Source: Phycicoccus duodecadis
GTDB taxonomy: Bacteria > Actinomycetota > Actinomycetes > Actinomycetales > Dermatophilaceae
Reading direction: 5' to 3'
Assembly (NCBI RefSeq): GCF_002846495.1
Contig: NZ_PJNE01000001.1
Span: 2,666,001-2,730,000, forward strand
DNA length: 64,000 bases
Below, piece by piece: positions 61,015-64,000 of this stretch. The notes below the pieces were generated by a model. That model had not been told where the DNA came from, made no database searches, and saw only the letters and a list, made by a program, of their open reading frames with translations. Numbering within the stretch: position 1 is the first letter of the stretch; each line of letters opens with the position of its first letter. The translations under genes and the position numbers were made by a program.

Positions 61015-62336
61015 CCGCGCACCCGCCCGATGGCCTCCGCCAGCAGCCGGCCGACGTCGCCCAGCCGGTGCCGCCCGTCCGCCACCACGTGCTCGCCGGC
61101 GACCACGACGTCGGTGACGTCGGCCGAGGTAGCGGCGTACAGGATCTGGTCGACCGCACACCCGGCGGTGCGGACGCTGTCGGTGCGCACCGCCACCAGG
61201 TCGGCCACGTGGTGGTGGGCGAGGATGCCGCCGTCGTCCCAGCCGAGCGAGCGGTACCCCTCGTAGGTCCCCATGGCGAGCAGGTCGACCGGCGAGAAGC
61301 GCCCGCGCTCGAGGCTCTCGAGCCGCTCGTGCATCTCGACCCCCCGCACCTCCTCGAACGGGTCGACCACGGCCTGCTGGTCGGAGCCGACGGCGAGGCG
61401 CGCCCCGGCGTCGGCCAGCGCCCGGGCCGGCCCGATGCCGTCGGCCAGGTCGCGCTCGGTGGTCGGGCACAGCACCGCGCAGGCGCCGGCGCCCCCGAGC
61501 AGGGCGATGTCGTCGTCGCCGAGGTGCGTGGCGTGCACCAGCGAGGCGGCGGGCGTCAGCATCCCCTCGTCGGCCAGCAGCCGGGTGGGGCTGCAGCCGT
61601 AGAAGGACTCACAGGCGAGGTTCTCGCCGGGCTGCTCGGACAGGTGGGCGTGCACCGGCCAGCGCGCCGCGCCCGCGGCGTCGGCCAGCACCGACAGGTC
61701 GGCACGGGGAACGGCCCGCACCGAGTGCACGGCCGCGGCCACCCGCCATCTTTCGGTCGGGCGCAGGGCCCCGACACGTTCGGCCCAGGCCGCGGCGGAG
61801 CAGTCGGAGAAGCGCTCCTGCACGGCGTCGAGCGGGACGTGACCGCCGCCGGTGAGCCCCCCGGCGAGGTAGAGGGTGTCGATGAGGGTGAGCCGGATAC
61901 CGGCGTCGGCGGCCGCGGCCATGAGCGCCTCGCCCATCGCGTTCGGGTCGTCGTAGGGGCGACCGCCGGCGCGGTGGTGCAGGTAGTGGAACTCGCCGAC
62001 GACGGTGTAGCCCGCCAGGACCATCTCGGCGAAGACGGCGGTCGCGAGCGCCCGGTAGGTGTCGGGGTCGAGGTGCTCGGTGACGCGGTACATCGCGTCG
62101 CGCCAGGTCCAGAAGTTGCCGCCGTCGGCGTGGGTCCGGCCGCGCAGGGCCCGGTGGAAGGCGTGGCTGTGCGCGTTCGCGAACCCCGGCAGGACCAGCC
62201 CGGCCAGGACCGTGTCGCCGGGTTCCATCGGCTCGTCGGCGACGACCTCGACGATGCGCCCGCGTTCGGTCCGGAGCCGCACGTGCCGGCGGACGCCACC
62301 GGGGAGCACCGCGAGCTCGCACCAGTACGTGCTCAT
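61011..62336 (-). CDS. hutF: Formimidoylglutamate deiminase
   Basis: Deiminates N-formimidoyl-glutamate to N-formyl-glutamate. 441 residues of the amidohydrolase superfamily. The metal site is in [34 protein letters not shown], followed by [70 protein letters not shown] and [25 protein letters not shown]. Its ATG overlaps the stop of the M20 gene (ATGA). Confidence 0.96.
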   Translation of the reverse strand: MSTYWCELAVLPGGVRRHVRLRTERGRIVEVVADEPMEPGDTVLAGLVLPGFANAHSHAFHRALRGRTHADGGNFWTWRDAMYRVTEHLDPDTYRALATAVFAEMVLAGYTVVGEFHYLHHRAGGRPYDDPNAMGEALMAAAADAGIRLTLIDTLYLAGGLTGGGHVPLDAVQERFSDCSAAAWAERVGALRPTERWRVAAAVHSVRAVPRADLSVLADAAGAARWPVHAHLSEQPGENLACESFYGCSPTRLLADEGMLTPAASLVHATHLGDDDIALLGGAGACAVLCPTTERDLADGIGPARALADAGARLAVGSDQQAVVDPFEEVRGVEMHERLESLERGRFSPVDLLAMGTYEGYRSLGWDDGGILAHHHVADLVAVRTDSVRTAGCAVDQILYAATSADVTDVVVAGEHVVADGRHRLGDVGRLLAEAIGRVRG

Positions 62337-63610
62337 GCAGGCGTCGGATCCACCCGGTCGCCGGGGTGCTCGCTCACGAGGTCGGTGACCACGGCGGTCA
62401 GGGCCGCGACACCGGCCAGGCAGTCGTCGGCCGTGGCCCACTCGTCGGGCGAGTGGCTGACACCGGTGGGGTTGCGCACGAACAGCATCGCGGTCGGCAC
62501 TCCGGCGGTGGCCAGCACGCCCGCGTCGTGGCCGGCCCCGGTGCCGATGACCGGCACGTCGCCGAGCAGGGCGGCGATCCGGCGGGCGAGTCGCTCGTCG
62601 AACGGGGTGGCGTCGGTCCAGGACTCCTCGGTGACCAGGCCCTCGAACTCGTCGACGACCTCGCGGACCTGCGCCACGACCCGCCGCACGGCCTGCCCGT
62701 CGCGCCCCCTCGCGTCGAGCCACCCCGTGGCGCAGCCCGCGATGGCGTTGACCCCACCCGGGACGACCGAGACCTTGCCGACGGTGGCGAGGCAGCCCTG
62801 CTCCTCGGCGGCCCGGCGGGCGGCGATGATGGTGGCGGCCAGGCCCAGCACGGCGTCCTCGCGGTCGTCGAGCGCGGTCGTGCCGGCGTGGTTCGCCATC
62901 CCGGGGATGTCGACGCGCCAGCGCCCGTGCGGCCAGATGTCGCTCCCGACGCCCACCGCGTGGCCGAGGTGGTCGAGGGTGCGGCCCTGCTCGACGTGCA
63001 GCTCGACGAAGGTGCCGACGCGGGCCAGGGTCTCGTCGTCGCGCCCGAGGTGGGCGGGGTCGCCGCCGGCGCGCGTGATGGCCTCCGCCATGGTCAGCCC
63101 GTCGCTGTCGCGCAGGCCGCGGGCCCGGTCGGGCGACATCGCGCCGGTGATGACGCGGGAGCCGGTGCACGCGACCCCGAAGCGCGCGCCCTCCTCGTCG
63201 GCGAAGCTCACGAGCCCCACGGGACGACTCGGGGTGAGGCCGCTCTCGCGCAGGGCGTCGAGGGCGGCGAGCGCGCTGACCACGCCGAGCGGGCCGTCGA
63301 AGGCGCCGCCGTCGGGGACCGAGTCCAGGTGCGAGCCCATGACCACGCCCGGGGTGCCGGCGGCCACCGCGGCGTCGGGGTCGCCCCACCAGGCCCACTG
63401 GTTGCCCATCCGGTCGGTCGTCACGTCGAGCCCGCGGTCACCGCACGCGCCGGCGAACCACTCGCGCAGGTCGTGGTCGGTGCGGGTCCAGGCGAACCGG
63501 CGGTAGCCGCCGGTGCCGGCGTCGAGACCCATCGGCTCGAGCTCGCTCCACATCCGCCGGAAGGCGAGGGTCGACCCCTCGGACGCCACCGTGCTGGACA
63601 TGCCGACCAT
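62333..63610 (-). CDS. M20 amidase (allantoate amidohydrolase-like), probable N-formylglutamate deformylase of the hut operon
   Basis: 425 residues. VVMGSHLDSVPDGGAFDGPLGVVSALAALDAL (metal His/Asp), FADEEGARFGVACTGSRVITG (catalytic Glu), LHVEQGRTLDHLGHAVGVGSDIW and GAGHDAGVLATAGVPTAMLFVRNPTGVSHSPDEW are marks of the hydantoinase/carbamoylase (AllC-like) M20 group. In actinobacterial hut clusters such a gene sits where HutG would be, and the deformylase step has no other candidate here; the role is inferred from this. The start is uncertain: ATG at 63610 or 63601. No clear ribosome site. Confidence 0.88.
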   Translation of the reverse strand: MVGMSSTVASEGSTLAFRRMWSELEPMGLDAGTGGYRRFAWTRTDHDLREWFAGACGDRGLDVTTDRMGNQWAWWGDPDAAVAAGTPGVVMGSHLDSVPDGGAFDGPLGVVSALAALDALRESGLTPSRPVGLVSFADEEGARFGVACTGSRVITGAMSPDRARGLRDSDGLTMAEAITRAGGDPAHLGRDDETLARVGTFVELHVEQGRTLDHLGHAVGVGSDIWPHGRWRVDIPGMANHAGTTALDDREDAVLGLAATIIAARRAAEEQGCLATVGKVSVVPGGVNAIAGCATGWLDARGRDGQAVRRVVAQVREVVDEFEGLVTEESWTDATPFDERLARRIAALLGDVPVIGTGAGHDAGVLATAGVPTAMLFVRNPTGVSHSPDEWATADDCLAGVAALTAVVTDLVSEHPGDRVDPTPA

Positions 63611-63697
63611 TGCACCAACTCGCGCGGCCCCGCGGGGCCGGAGGGACGCGGGGATTGTCCCCGTGGAAGGAGGGCGGACGCCGGGGCGCACCGCAAT

Positions 63698-63703
63698 TAC
63701 GCT
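63698..63703 (+). promoter_or_regulatory. -10 element of the YbaK-like gene, leaderless
   Basis: TACGCT, six bases, then the ATG at 63710. Confidence 0.6.
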
Positions 63704-63709
63704 GGGCGG

Positions 63710-64000
63710 ATGGACGACGGCGCCGAGCGCGCCCGCCGGGCCCTCGCGGCCGCGGGCCTGGCCTACCACATCACCGAGCACGGCCGGGTGGGGTCGCTGG
63801 CCGAGGCGGCGCGGGTGCGCGGCGTCGAGCCCGGCGGCATCATCAAGACCCTCGTGGTGCGGCGCGGTGCCGACGACCACCTCTTCGTCCTGGTGCCCGG
63901 TGACCGCGAGATCTCGTGGCCCAAGCTGGGCGCCCATCTGGGGGTCAACCGCATCTCGATGCCCGACGCCGCCACCGCGCGCGAGGTGACCGGGTACGAG
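63710..64000 (+). CDS. YbaK/prolyl-tRNA editing domain protein (5' part, runs off the window)
   Basis: The 97 visible codons read MDDGAERARRALAAAGLAYHITEHGRVGSLAEAARVRGVEPGGIIKTLVVRRG, then DHLFVLVPGDREISWPKLGAHLGVNRISMPDAATAREVTGYE. The pattern is of the YbaK/EbsC editing domains, with the conserved Lys in GIIKTLV and the conserved GDREISWPKL block. These proteins deacylate mischarged tRNAs in trans. TACGCT six bases before the ATG suggests a leaderless mRNA. Confidence 0.92.
   Translation, partial: MDDGAERARRALAAAGLAYHITEHGRVGSLAEAARVRGVEPGGIIKTLVVRRGADDHLFVLVPGDREISWPKLGAHLGVNRISMPDAATAREVTGYE

Overview
The window is very G+C-rich DNA from an actinobacterium, most likely a member of the Micrococcales; I cannot name the genus. 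The evidence is a dnaK-grpE-dnaJ-hspR heat-shock operon with HAIR-like operators, families tied to mycothiol (MDMPI-like and DinB-like proteins), two luciferase-like oxidoreductases, the actinobacterial families DUF3151, DUF4235 and DUF222-HNH, frequent GTG starts, many 4-base stop/start overlaps, and a striking set of leaderless genes (TANNNT, 6-7 bases, then GTG or ATG). Almost all of it reads as chromosomal housekeeping sequence with one insertion sequence.

Layout. 1-2190: purine genes purL (5' part only, large single-chain type) and purC, divergent from a MarR regulator whose operator sits inside its own promoter; an MFS exporter follows. 3517-5674: a three-gene cassette of unrecognised proteins, two of which resemble each other and the third carrying a helix-hairpin-helix-like motif. 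This is the best candidate for an undescribed system. 5839-10374: an F420/FMN-type oxidoreductase, purD and a HelD-like RNA polymerase recycling helicase. About 10440-11790: an IS110/IS1111-family element. 11910-15939: purA, an HTH regulator, DUF3151 and fbaA. 16306-18339: an ECF42-type sigma factor operon with two YCII/DGPF genes and a 12-codon leader ORF. 18461-20986: a second LLM oxidoreductase, a SpoU methyltransferase and DedA. 21017-24577: an ABC exporter with its own two-component system. 24712-33979: metabolic and repair genes (alcohol dehydrogenase, thioesterase, LemA, pyrE, a dehalogenase-like operon, xthA, Fpg/Nei) and a secreted beta-propeller-like protein.

34083-42645: the stress block, with clpB, gluconokinase, an RraB-like gene, a TspO-like membrane protein, and hspR-dnaJ-grpE-dnaK; clpB and dnaK both carry HAIR operators, so the HspR encoded here probably represses both. 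42702-56295: a DUF222/HNH protein, a secreted protein, a class III aminotransferase, a P-loop kinase, a lipoprotein, a double GNAT, an M20 peptidase, a CDF metal exporter, two MFS transporters and a PhoX-like secreted phosphatase. 56317-59473: a TPP riboswitch controlling a thiamine-precursor ECF transporter whose two ATPases and T subunit are fused in one chain. 59547-64000: DUF4235, then the histidine degradation genes hutI, hutF and an M20 amidase likely acting as the deformylase, and the start of a YbaK-type editing protein.

Limits: no database search was possible. Families were assigned from recognisable motifs and overall resemblance. Element boundaries, transcription starts and secondary structures were read by eye.
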